Below, piece after piece: positions 15,718-24,889 of a stretch of 41,160 nt of DNA; position 1 is the stretch's first letter, and each line of letters begins with the position of its first letter. The DNA is from an uncultured Duncaniella sp. Its GTDB lineage: Bacteria; Bacteroidota; Bacteroidia; Bacteroidales; Muribaculaceae. A program made the translations under genes and the position numbers. The DNA lies in the NCBI GenBank assembly GCA_910576785.1, contig CAJTJG010000024.1:1-41160 (forward strand). The letters are read 5' to 3'. The notes under the pieces were generated by a model. The model saw only the letters and a list, made by a program, of their open reading frames with translations. It had not been told where the DNA came from and did no database searches.

Positions 15718-18159
15718 ATGACACTGAATCTAAATAAATCGATATTCACATCTCTTTGCGTTGCCCTCTGTTGTACATCAGCCATGGCTGTGCCCGCCAA
15801 ACCGGGCCTTATCACCATGACCCAGCCCGACGGCACAGAGATCAAGGTGCAGCTTAAAGGCGACGAGCGGCACCACTTCTACATGTCGGAGGACGGCTAT
15901 CTGCTGACCGTATCCGACAAGACCTTCTACTACGCCGACATCGACTCCCGCGGCGTCACAGTAAACAGCGGCATACCTGCGACCCCTGCGGCCTCACGTC
16001 CGGCTTCCGCAAAAAAATATCTCGCTGACGTAGACATGACACATGTGCTCAATGTCATGCAAGGCCGGGCCACAGTGGCATGCGACAGCCGTTACAACCG
16101 TGCCCCGTCACGCTCGGGTATGACCGGCTCGACCAATCCCGACCGCGGACTGTTTCCCGGATCACACTTCCCCGTACATGGCAAGCAGAAAGGACTCGTG
16201 ATACTCGTGGACTACCCGGACAAGGAATTCACGGTCGACGCACCACACGACTATTTCAACCGCATGCTCAACGAGCCCGGTTTTGACGACAACGGCGGAA
16301 CAGGCTCTGCACGCGACTACTTCATGTACAACTCCCGCATGCAGTTCATGCCTGAGTTCGATGTATACGGACCGGTGACACTCCCAAAGAAATATTCATA
16401 CTATGGCGGAAACGACTGGGACGGCAATGACGAACACCCTCATGAAATGGTCATCGACGCCTGCGACATACTCGCCCCCACGGTAGACTTCTCACAGTAT
16501 GACTGCGACGGTGACGGTGTGATCGACAACGTGTTCATCTTCTACGCCGGACGAGGCGAAGCCTCCGGAGGTGACGAGGACACCGTATGGCCTCATGCCT
16601 GGAATGTCACCGCCGGCGATTCCAAGCCACATATCTACAACGGTGTGATCCTCGACCGCTACGCATGCACCAATGAATGGGAGAAAAACCGCCCCGATGG
16701 AGTGGGAACATTCATCCATGAATTCTCCCACGTCATGGGTCTGCCGGATCTCTATTCCACCACCTACACCAACGCCTTCACCCCCGGATCATGGTCGGCG
16801 CTCGACTACGGCCCCTACAACAATGACGGCAACACACCACCCAACTACGGTGCGTTCGAGCGCTATGCCCTCGGGTGGATGGAGCCTACCGAACTCAAGG
16901 ATCCCGCCAACGCCACACTCTACTCCATTGACTCAAACGAGGCCGGAGTGGTGTACACCGACAATGACAATGAGTTTTTCCTGATAGAGAAACGCCAGAA
17001 GGATGGCTGGGATGAGTTCATTCCTGCAAGCGGTATACTGATATGGCATATACACTACGATGCTTCCATATGGCAGCGCAATGTGGTGAACAACAACTCC
17101 TATCATCAGTATGTGGACATAGAGGAAGCCGACGGCACCCGCACCGAGGCCTCACGCGACGGTGATGTCTTCCCCGGCACTGCCGGAAAGACGGCGTTCG
17201 GCCCCCTTACCATCCCGAGCATGAAGCCATGGACAGGCAAAGCCCCCAATGTCCCGCTCACGGAAATCACCCAAGGGATTTCTGACTCGGCGCCTATGAC
17301 CTTCAAGGTGCGCGGCGGAAGCGATGAGATAATCCCCGCACCTGTAGCCCTTGAGGCGACCGATGTCACAGCATCGTCGTTCACAATCAATTGGGAGCCG
17401 GTGGTACTGGGCGACGGCGAGGAAACGCCTGACTACATCATAACAGTCAAACTTATGAATGATTTAATAGATGCAATACCATATTTCAATGGTATCCGCA
17501 TCAAAGGTGGACAGACATCATATGTAATGATGGCCGAGCCTGACATGAAATTCATCTATACTGTCCGTGCAGCCCGCGGACTCCATATGAGCGAACCGTC
17601 CAACGATATCGAAGTCTCGACTCCGTCATTGAGTCTGGCCGAAAAGGCTGTGGAAGCCCTCGATGCGGAGAATATCACCGAAACATCATTCATGGCATCA
17701 TGGCTTGCCCTTGATGATGCCACAGACTATATGCTCACCGTCATCAAGCAGGGCTCCGACACTCCCATAGCCGGATATGACGCTGCGGTAGTAGGCAACA
17801 ACACTGAATGTGTGGTAGATGACCTCGAACCCTCCACCACATATGAGTACTACGTGGTGGCCACCGATGGCGAACTCACATCACTCCCGTCACAGCACAT
17901 TGTGGTGACAACCCTTGCCAAACAGGAGTCCGGAATAACCGACATCACATCCGGTTCCGGCATCAAGGCCGATACCGACGGCTTGACTCTGACACTCACC
18001 GGAGCACCCTCTGACACAGCCGTGGATGTATACAACACCGCAGGCATGACAGTGGCGTCAGGCCGGACAGCAACCGACGGCACATGCACCATCCATCTCC
18101 CTGCATCAGGCATATATGTGGTGAGAGCAGGACAATACAACCTAAAGATCATAATATAG
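15718..18159 (+). CDS. M6-family metallopeptidase with Fn3 domains and T9SS sorting tail
   Basis: 813 residues from the ATG at 15718, which begins a clear signal peptide (hydrophobic core, cut after AMA near residue 24). The catalytic part resembles immune-inhibitor-A peptidases: HEFSHVMGLPD (zinc His 334 and His 338, catalytic Glu 335, third ligand Asp 344), preceded by DYDCDGDGVIDN-like acidic sequence suited to calcium. Two Fn3 domains follow (about 540-635 and 644-735), then a C-terminal tail (about 737-813) with ITDI, a VDVYNTAGM strand and a GIYVVRAG strand ending in basic-hydrophobic residues, as in type A T9SS sorting domains. The protein is therefore probably secreted and attached to the cell surface. 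Substrate unknown. The downstream gene also carries a T9SS tail. Confidence 0.88.
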   Translation: MTLNLNKSIFTSLCVALCCTSAMAVPAKPGLITMTQPDGTEIKVQLKGDERHHFYMSEDGYLLTVSDKTFYYADIDSRGVTVNSGIPATPAASRPASAKKYLADVDMTHVLNVMQGRATVACDSRYNRAPSRSGMTGSTNPDRGLFPGSHFPVHGKQKGLVILVDYPDKEFTVDAPHDYFNRMLNEPGFDDNGGTGSARDYFMYNSRMQFMPEFDVYGPVTLPKKYSYYGGNDWDGNDEHPHEMVIDACDILAPTVDFSQYDCDGDGVIDNVFIFYAGRGEASGGDEDTVWPHAWNVTAGDSKPHIYNGVILDRYACTNEWEKNRPDGVGTFIHEFSHVMGLPDLYSTTYTNAFTPGSWSALDYGPYNNDGNTPPNYGAFERYALGWMEPTELKDPANATLYSIDSNEAGVVYTDNDNEFFLIEKRQKDGWDEFIPASGILIWHIHYDASIWQRNVVNNNSYHQYVDIEEADGTRTEASRDGDVFPGTAGKTAFGPLTIPSMKPWTGKAPNVPLTEITQGISDSAPMTFKVRGGSDEIIPAPVALEATDVTASSFTINWEPVVLGDGEETPDYIITVKLMNDLIDAIPYFNGIRIKGGQTSYVMMAEPDMKFIYTVRAARGLHMSEPSNDIEVSTPSLSLAEKAVEALDAENITETSFMASWLALDDATDYMLTVIKQGSDTPIAGYDAAVVGNNTECVVDDLEPSTTYEYYVVATDGELTSLPSQHIVVTTLAKQESGITDITSGSGIKADTDGLTLTLTGAPSDTAVDVYNTAGMTVASGRTATDGTCTIHLPASGIYVVRAGQYNLKIII

Positions 18160-18201
18160 TTAGCTAAAAGCACATAATTCGATTCAAGTAGCTTAAAATA
18201 A

Positions 18202-18262
18202 GGCTCTCCCGGTCCCTAATCGGTTCCGGGACAGGGAGAGCCATTACCTAACAGGAACCGAT
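18202..18262 (+). promoter_or_regulatory. Pseudoknot-like leader RNA before the 1251-residue gene
   Basis: GGCTCTCCC (18202-18210) pairs with GGGAGAGCC (18234-18242), and inside it GTCCC (18212-18216) pairs with GGGAC (18228-18232), leaving an 11-base loop. Nine of these loop bases, ATCGGTTCC (18219-18227), are perfectly complementary to GGAACCGAT (18254-18262), which ends nine bases before the ATG at 18272. The geometry (2-base first loop, no second loop, 11-base third loop) is that of an H-type pseudoknot. No T tract follows, so it is not a simple terminator. Pairing is seen; regulation is inference. I see no convincing promoter in 18160-18271. Confidence 0.55.
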
Positions 18263-18271
18263 CGTTTCACT

Positions 18272-21200
18272 ATGAAGAGAGCTATACGAGTAATTTTCGC
18301 ATCGCTTGTCGCCTTGACCGTGAGCCTTACGTCAGTGGCCGGTACGGCAAGAAAGACCACGACACTCAAGAAAAAATCCGCCCGCGTGGAAGCAGTGTCA
18401 CAGAAAGCAAAATCAATGGCCAAAGGTGCCAAACGCACCCTACCTGATATGGGTGGAGTAAAGACCCGCAAGTCAGGCAGCAACTTCAGCACCTTGCGAC
18501 GTGCGGCGTCAGTGGCACCCCGCAGCTTCATGCGCCCGGCACTGAAAGCTCCCGCCGGTGTGCCCGACATCTACGGATCCGTTATATTCTCCGACAACTG
18601 GACTGATGAAGAACAGCCCTACGGATACTACAAGATACCGACATCGTCGGCCCAGAGCTTCGAATACCTTATCCCCGAGGTTAACGCCACATATGGCGGT
18701 GTGGCATCCGACGGCATATACTATTCCACGGAATTCTTCTCCATGTTCGGCATGTCCATCATCACCGGATGGGACCTGGAGAGCGGAGAAGAGGCTTATT
18801 TCGCTTTCGGTGGCGTAGAGTCACTCGCCTTCGGCCTCGCCAAGGACCCTGTGTCGGAGCTGATCTACGGTATCTTCTACAATGAGGACGCCTCCGGATT
18901 TGTGTTCGGCACCGTAGAGTATGCCGAGGACGAACCCATTGTCTCCAAGATATCCGATCTACCCGGCGAACTGTGGAATTCATTTGCCATCGACAGCAAG
19001 GGTAATTTCTACGGTATCAGGGTAGAATACACCGGCGAGGCTCCGACAGCCTCCACCCTGTGCAAGATAGACCGCACCACCGGCGCAGTCAGCGAGATCG
19101 GTCTTACCGGACTCGTGCCCGTCTACTTCTCGAGTGCAGCGTTCGACCTCACCACCGACCGTCTCTACTGGACCGTATGTCCGGCCGACGGCTCCGGCTA
19201 TATGGCCGAGGTCGATGTGACCACGGGCGAGGCCACTCCTATCTATGACTTCCCCGGCAACGAGCAAGTGGTGGGACTCTATATCCCGAAACCCGTCAAT
19301 GTGAACGTGCCTGCGGCACTGACCGATCTCACCACCGACTTCTCGGCCGGCACCCTCACAGGCAAAGTCAGCTTCACAGCTCCCTCGGCCACACTGGCCG
19401 GCGACCCCATCGCCGATGATCTCGACTATGAGATAGCAGTAAACAATATTGTCAAAGCCACCGGCAAGGTAGCTCCCGGCAAGACCGCCACAGCCGACAT
19501 CACTGTGGATGAGGCCTCCACCTACGACATTACCGCTTGTGTAGCCAACCAGGCCGGCAAGAGCGCTCTTGCCAAGACCAACGTATTCATCGGCACCGGT
19601 GTACCAGCCGCCGTATCCGATCTCACCGTAACGCCCGGCGCCAACGGTGCGCTCGAGGCCACAGTATCGTTCGTAGCACCCGACAAGACCTATGCCGGCG
19701 ATGACCTCGCAACGCTCACCGGAATAAACATCTACAAGGACGGCACCGAGATCGATAAGATAGCCAATCCTGCGGCCGGGGAGAAAATCAGCAAGACATA
19801 CCAGTTTGAGACCGAGGGTGACATAACCATCTCGGTAGTGGCAGTCAACAGTATCGGCGCAGGCATAGAAACCTCGGCCAAGACATATGTAGGCACCGAC
19901 TATCCCGCCGCCCCTGCCAATGTCACACTCACCGAATCCGCTACCCCTGGCGAAGTAACCGTGAGCTGGGATCCCGTCACCACCGACGAGAACGGTAATC
20001 CTCTCAACGCATCGCAGGTCACCTACGCTGTATATGAGATGTCGACATACTCACGCTATCTTATCAAGGACGGCCTCACCGACACATCACTCACTTATCA
20101 GGCTGCCGAATCCGGCAACCAGATCCTGCTGCAATGCGCAGTATTCGCCTACACCTCACGCGGCGAGGGCGAGGGCGACATCACCGAAGCCACTTTCGTA
20201 GGAACACCTTATACGGACTACACTGAATCGTTCGCCAACGGCTCTGTAAACCACGACATCGGCATCAAGGTCCTGGCAGGAAGCCCGCAGTGGGGCCTCT
20301 ATACTGACGCCTCGGGTATAGCCGACCAGAACGGCGACAACGGCTTCATCGCCATGCAGGGTGCAAATATCGGCTATCAGGGCGCCATCACCCTCGGCAA
20401 GTTCGCCATCAGCGACATGAAGAACCCCGGTTTCACATTCTATGTATATCCGATGGCCGAGGATGATACCAACAGCATCGGTGTGTATGTAAAGGAATCC
20501 GGAAAGGATTATGTAAACGTGTTCGAGAAAGCCGTCAACGAGATAGGCGCATCGCAGACATGGAACAGAGCAGCCATCGACATGAAGGACTATGCCGGCA
20601 AGACTTTCGAGATCATGATGACCGGTACCATCAACGCCTATCAGCTCATCCTCATGGACAATCTCCGTCTGGAGTCGCTCCTTGACAATGATCTCGCCAT
20701 CGAGCTCCAGGCTCCGGCCACAGCCGCACCGGGAGAGAAGTTCACACTCACAGCCAAGGTGACCAACAACGGCCTGAAAGCCTCTCCTGCCACCACCGTC
20801 ACACTCAAGGCCAACGGCAAGGAAGTAGCAAGCAAACAGTGTGCCGCCCTCGAGTCAGGAGCTACGGCAATTGTGGAGTTCGAGCACACATTCAGCGGTA
20901 TTGACGAAAAGGATGTAGAGTTCACAGCCGAGGTGGAATATGCCGCCGATGAGAACAGCGCCGACAATACATCCTCCATCACCGTCACCCCGATGCTCTC
21001 AGCCAATCCTACAGCCACCGACCTCAAGGCTGTGAAGAGCGGCAATGATGTCACCCTCACCTGGACAGCACCCGATCTCTCCGACAAGATCATCTCTTTC
21101 ACCGAGACCTTCGAGGAGGGTGTGGCCGGTATGACCTTCCCCGGTTGGACATTCGTGGATGTAGACAAGTCTGCATTAGGCGGATTCCAGGGACTTGAGC

Positions 21201-22027
21201 TCCCGGGCATCACCGCAGGTGAGACCCTCGGATCGTTCTTCCTCTTCGATGCTGCGCCCGCACAGTTCAACGAGACATTCAATGCCCACTCAGGTGACAA
21301 GTATCTCGCATCACTGTTCCGCTATGACGGCGGCACTGTGAACGATTGGGCCATCTCGCCAAAACTCTCCGGCAATGCACAGACCGTCACATTCTATGCG
21401 AGAAGCTACTCCGGCGATTATCCTGAAAGCATCGAGATGTACTACTCCACCGGTTCATCCGAGATAGCTGACTTCATCAAGGCCGATGCCGTAAGTTCCG
21501 TACCCGAAGAATGGACAGAGTACACTGTTGATATCCCCGCCGGAGCCAACTACTTTGCCATCCGCTCATGTGCCACCGATGCGTTCATGCTCATGATCGA
21601 TGATGTGACAATGGAGGTCAACAAGGGCTTCAGCCACCTCACCGTAAAGGGTTACAACATATACCGCAACGGTGTGAAGATCAATTCCGAGCTCGTCACT
21701 GACTGCAGCTATGTGGATGCCGGTGTGCCCGAGGGCGATCTTGACTATATTGTCACTGTGGTCTACGGCGAAGGTGAGTCGAAGGGCTCCAACGTGGCCA
21801 CCGTCTCCACAAGCGGCATAGACAATATCACAGCAGGCGTGTCCATACATGCTGCCAACGGTAATATCGTCATCAGCGGCACAGCCGACAGCCCCGTGAT
21901 CGTAGCTGCCACCGACGGCAAGGTCATCTACTCCGCTCCCTCCACATCCGATGTGAAGATAGCAGTGATCCCCGGCATATACGTTGTCAAGGCCGGCGGC
22001 AAGACCGTAAAACTGATCGTCAAGTAA
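18272..22027 (+). CDS. Large secreted adhesin-like protein with cleaved-adhesin domain and T9SS tail
   Basis: 1251 residues with a signal peptide (cut near SVAG, residue 24). A strongly basic stretch (about 25-95, rich in Lys and Arg) follows, then a propeller-like region (about 95-345), three Fn3-like repeats (about 350-650), a jelly-roll region (about 650-800), a CARDB-like domain (about 806-910), a cleaved-adhesin/choice-of-anchor domain (about 940-1115, with DWAISPKL and FMLMIDDVTM motifs as in gingipain adhesin domains), a last Fn3, and a T9SS sorting tail from about 1181 (GIDNITAG to GIYVVKAGGKTVKLIVK). Probably surface-bound; ligand unknown. A paralogue of 1507 residues lies at 33296. 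It follows the M6 peptidase by 112 bases. Confidence 0.84.
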   Translation: MKRAIRVIFASLVALTVSLTSVAGTARKTTTLKKKSARVEAVSQKAKSMAKGAKRTLPDMGGVKTRKSGSNFSTLRRAASVAPRSFMRPALKAPAGVPDIYGSVIFSDNWTDEEQPYGYYKIPTSSAQSFEYLIPEVNATYGGVASDGIYYSTEFFSMFGMSIITGWDLESGEEAYFAFGGVESLAFGLAKDPVSELIYGIFYNEDASGFVFGTVEYAEDEPIVSKISDLPGELWNSFAIDSKGNFYGIRVEYTGEAPTASTLCKIDRTTGAVSEIGLTGLVPVYFSSAAFDLTTDRLYWTVCPADGSGYMAEVDVTTGEATPIYDFPGNEQVVGLYIPKPVNVNVPAALTDLTTDFSAGTLTGKVSFTAPSATLAGDPIADDLDYEIAVNNIVKATGKVAPGKTATADITVDEASTYDITACVANQAGKSALAKTNVFIGTGVPAAVSDLTVTPGANGALEATVSFVAPDKTYAGDDLATLTGINIYKDGTEIDKIANPAAGEKISKTYQFETEGDITISVVAVNSIGAGIETSAKTYVGTDYPAAPANVTLTESATPGEVTVSWDPVTTDENGNPLNASQVTYAVYEMSTYSRYLIKDGLTDTSLTYQAAESGNQILLQCAVFAYTSRGEGEGDITEATFVGTPYTDYTESFANGSVNHDIGIKVLAGSPQWGLYTDASGIADQNGDNGFIAMQGANIGYQGAITLGKFAISDMKNPGFTFYVYPMAEDDTNSIGVYVKESGKDYVNVFEKAVNEIGASQTWNRAAIDMKDYAGKTFEIMMTGTINAYQLILMDNLRLESLLDNDLAIELQAPATAAPGEKFTLTAKVTNNGLKASPATTVTLKANGKEVASKQCAALESGATAIVEFEHTFSGIDEKDVEFTAEVEYAADENSADNTSSITVTPMLSANPTATDLKAVKSGNDVTLTWTAPDLSDKIISFTETFEEGVAGMTFPGWTFVDVDKSALGGFQGLELPGITAGETLGSFFLFDAAPAQFNETFNAHSGDKYLASLFRYDGGTVNDWAISPKLSGNAQTVTFYARSYSGDYPESIEMYYSTGSSEIADFIKADAVSSVPEEWTEYTVDIPAGANYFAIRSCATDAFMLMIDDVTMEVNKGFSHLTVKGYNIYRNGVKINSELVTDCSYVDAGVPEGDLDYIVTVVYGEGESKGSNVATVSTSGIDNITAGVSIHAANGNIVISGTADSPVIVAATDGKVIYSAPSTSDVKIAVIPGIYVVKAGGKTVKLIVK

Positions 22028-22038
22028 ATTCCCCGTAT

Positions 22039-22081
22039 AAAAAAACCACCATCCTGCGCCAATCAGGACACAGGATGGTGG
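22039..22081 (-). terminator. Intrinsic terminator of the rmlDB operon
   Basis: CCACCATCCTG (22046-22056) pairs with CAGGATGGTGG (22071-22081). On the reverse strand the stem is followed by seven T (22045-22039), the classic intrinsic terminator layout for transcripts leaving rmlB. It starts only 12 bases after the stop of the plus-strand gene. Confidence 0.8.
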
Positions 22082-22111
22082 AAATCTTACAATCGCGAAC
22101 TAAACTATAGA

Positions 22112-22164
22112 AAACAACAGAAGTCCCTGTGACGCGTTCCGCGTCACAGGGACTTCTGTTGTTT
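22112..22164. terminator. 25-bp perfect hairpin between converging genes
   Basis: Arms 22112-22136 and 22140-22164 are perfect complements with a TTC loop. The top of the stem, ACGCG-TTC-CGCGT, is identical to that of the hairpin at 29618-29674, and both arms share ACAGAA-TCCCT words. It sits between two converging genes and may act on both strands. Confidence 0.8.
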
Positions 22165-22183
22165 GAAAGTCAGATCTGGTCAG

Positions 22184-23317
22184 TTATCTTTTGCCGTACA
22201 TCGACTCGTAATACTTCTCATATTCGCCGGATGTGATGTTGTCCATCCACTCCTGGTTGTCGAGATACCATCGCACGGTCTTCTCGATACCCTCTTCAAA
22301 CTGCAGCGAAGGCTCCCAGCCAAGTTCTGCCTGAAGTTTGCGAGAATCAATGGCATAACGCAGGTCATGGCCTGCGCGGTCGGTGACGTAGGTGATAAGC
22401 TCGTCGGAATACCCTTCGGGATTGCCGAGCAGACGGTCAACGGTCTTGATGATGACCTTGATGATGTCGATGTTCTTCCACTCGTTGAAGCCACCGATAT
22501 TGTATGTCTCGGCAGTCTTGCCCTCATGGAATATGGTGTCGATGGCACGGGCGTGGTCCACTACGTAGAGCCAGTCACGTACATTCTCACCCTTGCCGTA
22601 TACGGGGAGGGGCTTGCGGTGACGAATGTTGTTGATGAAAAGAGGGATGAGCTTCTCGGGGAACTGGTAGGGACCGTAGTTGTTCGAACAGTTGGTCACG
22701 ATGGTGGGCATTCCGTATGTATCATGATATGCTCGCACGAAATGATCGCTCGATGCCTTCGATGCCGAATAGGGAGAATGGGGGTTGTACTTCGTGGTCT
22801 CGAGGAAGAACTCGGTGCCGTAGGCATGATGATGCTCGGAAGAGGCTGCCGTGGTGAACGGTGACTCGATTCCCTCGGGAGCTGTCAGTTCAAGAGCGCC
22901 ATACACCTCATCGGTAGAGATGTGATAGAAACGTTTCCCTTCATATTTTTCAGGCAGACTCTCCCAGTACTCCTTGGCAGCCTGGAGCAGAGCGAGCGTA
23001 CCCATCACATTGGTGCGGGCGAAAGTGAACGGATCCTTGATGGAACGGTCCACGTGGCTCTCGGCGGCAAGATGGATTATACCATCGATCTCATGCTCGC
23101 GTATCACACGGCGCATCTCGTCGAGATCCACGATGTCGGCCTTCACGAAGGTATAGTTGGGCTTGTCCTCGATCTCCATGAGATTGGCGAGATTGCCGGC
23201 ATAAGTGAGCTTGTCGAGATTGACAATATTATACTCGGGATATTTGTTTACGAACAGCCTCACTACATGGCTGCCTATGAAACCGGCTCCGCCGGTGATG
23301 AGTATGTTACGCTTCAT
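22184..23317 (-). CDS. rmlB: dTDP-glucose 4,6-dehydratase
   Basis: 377 residues, a short-chain dehydrogenase of the extended type that turns dTDP-glucose into dTDP-4-keto-6-deoxyglucose, step two of dTDP-L-rhamnose synthesis for surface glycans. The NAD motif GGAGFIG is at 9-15, the catalytic triad TDE at 135-137, and YSASK (Tyr 183, Lys 187) is the active-site pair. NCSNNYGPYQFPEKLIP is the typical substrate-binding stretch. Its start overlaps the end of rmlD by 11 bases, so the two are translationally coupled. rmlA and rmlC are not in the window. Confidence 0.95.
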   Translation of the reverse strand: MKRNILITGGAGFIGSHVVRLFVNKYPEYNIVNLDKLTYAGNLANLMEIEDKPNYTFVKADIVDLDEMRRVIREHEIDGIIHLAAESHVDRSIKDPFTFARTNVMGTLALLQAAKEYWESLPEKYEGKRFYHISTDEVYGALELTAPEGIESPFTTAASSEHHHAYGTEFFLETTKYNPHSPYSASKASSDHFVRAYHDTYGMPTIVTNCSNNYGPYQFPEKLIPLFINNIRHRKPLPVYGKGENVRDWLYVVDHARAIDTIFHEGKTAETYNIGGFNEWKNIDIIKVIIKTVDRLLGNPEGYSDELITYVTDRAGHDLRYAIDSRKLQAELGWEPSLQFEEGIEKTVRWYLDNQEWMDNITSGEYEKYYESMYGKR

Positions 23318-24176
23318 TTTTGATATTTTTTATACACTTCCTGAGTGAATCCACCCAGTAGGGAATAGTCTTGTTGAATGTATCCTTGTATTTTGTTTTG
23401 TCAAGGACGGAATAGGAGGGGCGGACCACCTTGGAGGGAAACTCATCGGAGTGGCATGGCTGGATATCGCAACCATTGTTACCGGCATACTCCGCTATCA
23501 TCTTTGTGAAATCAAACCATGAGCACACACCCTCGTTGGAATAGTGATAGATACCCTCGTTGCCATCCATCGCACGGTCGGTGATGATGCCGTAGATGGC
23601 ATCGGCAAGATCCTGGGCATAGGTAGGAGTGCCTACCTGGTCGAACACCACCTTGAGCTGAGGCTTGGAAGCCGTGAGAGTGAGCATGGTCTTGACAAAA
23701 TTCTTGCCATACTCCGAGTAGAGCCACGCCGTGCGGAATATCAGCGCCTTGCATCCACTCTGCTCCACAGCCTGCTCACCGTGGAGCTTGGTCACGCCAT
23801 ACACTCCCGTAGGGTTGGCCGGCTCGGTCTCAGTGCGCGGAGTGTTGCCGAGTGCTCCGCCGAACACATAGTCGGTGGACACATGGATGAGTGTTCCGTC
23901 ATTCTCCTTCATGGCATTTGCGAGGTGGGCCACAGCCTTGGCATTGAGCACCTCGGCAAATTCGGCATCATCCTCAGCCTTGTCCACATTGGTGTAGGCA
24001 GCACAGTTGACAATGACGTTTATATCATTGTCTTTCACTATCTTACTGACAGCATCGGCATCGGTGATGTCGAGATCGGCCACATCAGTGAAAATGTAAT
24101 TGTCGGTGCTGTCGGCCGCGGCATTGCGCAGGCAATTGCCCAGCTGCCCGTTCGCACCTGTCACAAGAATGTTCAT
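23307..24176 (-). CDS. rmlD: dTDP-4-dehydrorhamnose reductase
   Basis: 289 residues, usual length. It reduces dTDP-4-keto-L-rhamnose to dTDP-L-rhamnose with NAD(P)H, the last step of the pathway. Motifs: GANGQLGN (7-14, cofactor), STDYVFGG (100-107), and the YGVTK active-site pair (Tyr 126, Lys 130). First gene of the rmlDB operon; a reverse-strand -7 element TACCTTTG lies at 24206-24213, 30 bases before the start, without a clear -33 element. The gap to the DUF3109 gene is 95 bases, so it is probably a separate unit. Confidence 0.94.
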   Translation of the reverse strand: MNILVTGANGQLGNCLRNAAADSTDNYIFTDVADLDITDADAVSKIVKDNDINVIVNCAAYTNVDKAEDDAEFAEVLNAKAVAHLANAMKENDGTLIHVSTDYVFGGALGNTPRTETEPANPTGVYGVTKLHGEQAVEQSGCKALIFRTAWLYSEYGKNFVKTMLTLTASKPQLKVVFDQVGTPTYAQDLADAIYGIITDRAMDGNEGIYHYSNEGVCSWFDFTKMIAEYAGNNGCDIQPCHSDEFPSKVVRPSYSVLDKTKYKDTFNKTIPYWVDSLRKCIKNIKNEA

Positions 24177-24271
24177 ATTTTTCTCTAAACGGTTGATTTG
24201 AAACGCAAAGGTACAAAAAAATCCTTATTACGTGGCTGTGTGGTGAAATAAATGACACGCGCAGTGCCACA

Positions 24272-24889
24272 TCACTTATCGCCATACTCGGCGAGATACG
24301 CCTCGCAAGCCTCGCAAAGTTCGGCATACCACTCCGCTCCGAAACGCTCGGTGAGCGGACCCTTCAGGAACTGATAGAGCCTTATGCCAAGCTTACGTCC
24401 GAGTTTCTCGGCCGGACGGCATATATCCCAACGATGGTAATTTACAGCCGTGAACGTAGGATACTCGGTAAGTCTCACCGGATACAGCGCACACGATGAA
24501 GGCTTTCTGAATCCTCCGGTCTCACCAGCCGAGCATGCGCACTCGATGGCACACTGGCATACCCCTCCGGGCGCATAGGATGTGAACACACAGTTGCGAC
24601 CCTCCACTATCTGGGTGACGAGATCGCCCTCCTCATCCACATATTCCGTGCCGGCCTCCTCTATACGGTTCAGGGCCGACGGCAGCAGACGCGGTTTGAG
24701 CACAGGCATGAGCGCGTCGATACGCTCCTTCTCCTCCGGCGTTATCGGAGCTCCGGCATCCCCCTCTATACAGCATTCGCCGAGACATGCATCGATGTCA
24801 CAGCAAAAAAAGCGCTCGGCAAGATCGAGCGAGACAAGTGTGTCCTGTATCTGCAGCATGATTTCCTCTTCTGTTTCCATTGTTATCAT
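24272..24889 (-). CDS. DUF3109 family cysteine-rich protein
   Basis: 205 residues with the DUF3109 layout: FFCCDIDACLGECC (Cys 29, 30, 35, 39, 40), then Cys 100, CQCAIECAC (111-119), Cys 133 in SSCALYPVR and Cys 157. The family is related to YkgJ-type cysteine clusters that probably bind zinc or an iron-sulphur centre; the function is unknown. The ATG at 24889 overlaps the stop of the T9SS plug gene (ATGA); an alternative ATG is at 24880. Last gene of an overlapping ung-plug-DUF3109 operon, so it may be made in proportion to the plug protein, but a shared function is not shown. Confidence 0.85.
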   Translation of the reverse strand: MITMETEEEIMLQIQDTLVSLDLAERFFCCDIDACLGECCIEGDAGAPITPEEKERIDALMPVLKPRLLPSALNRIEEAGTEYVDEEGDLVTQIVEGRNCVFTSYAPGGVCQCAIECACSAGETGGFRKPSSCALYPVRLTEYPTFTAVNYHRWDICRPAEKLGRKLGIRLYQFLKGPLTERFGAEWYAELCEACEAYLAEYGDK

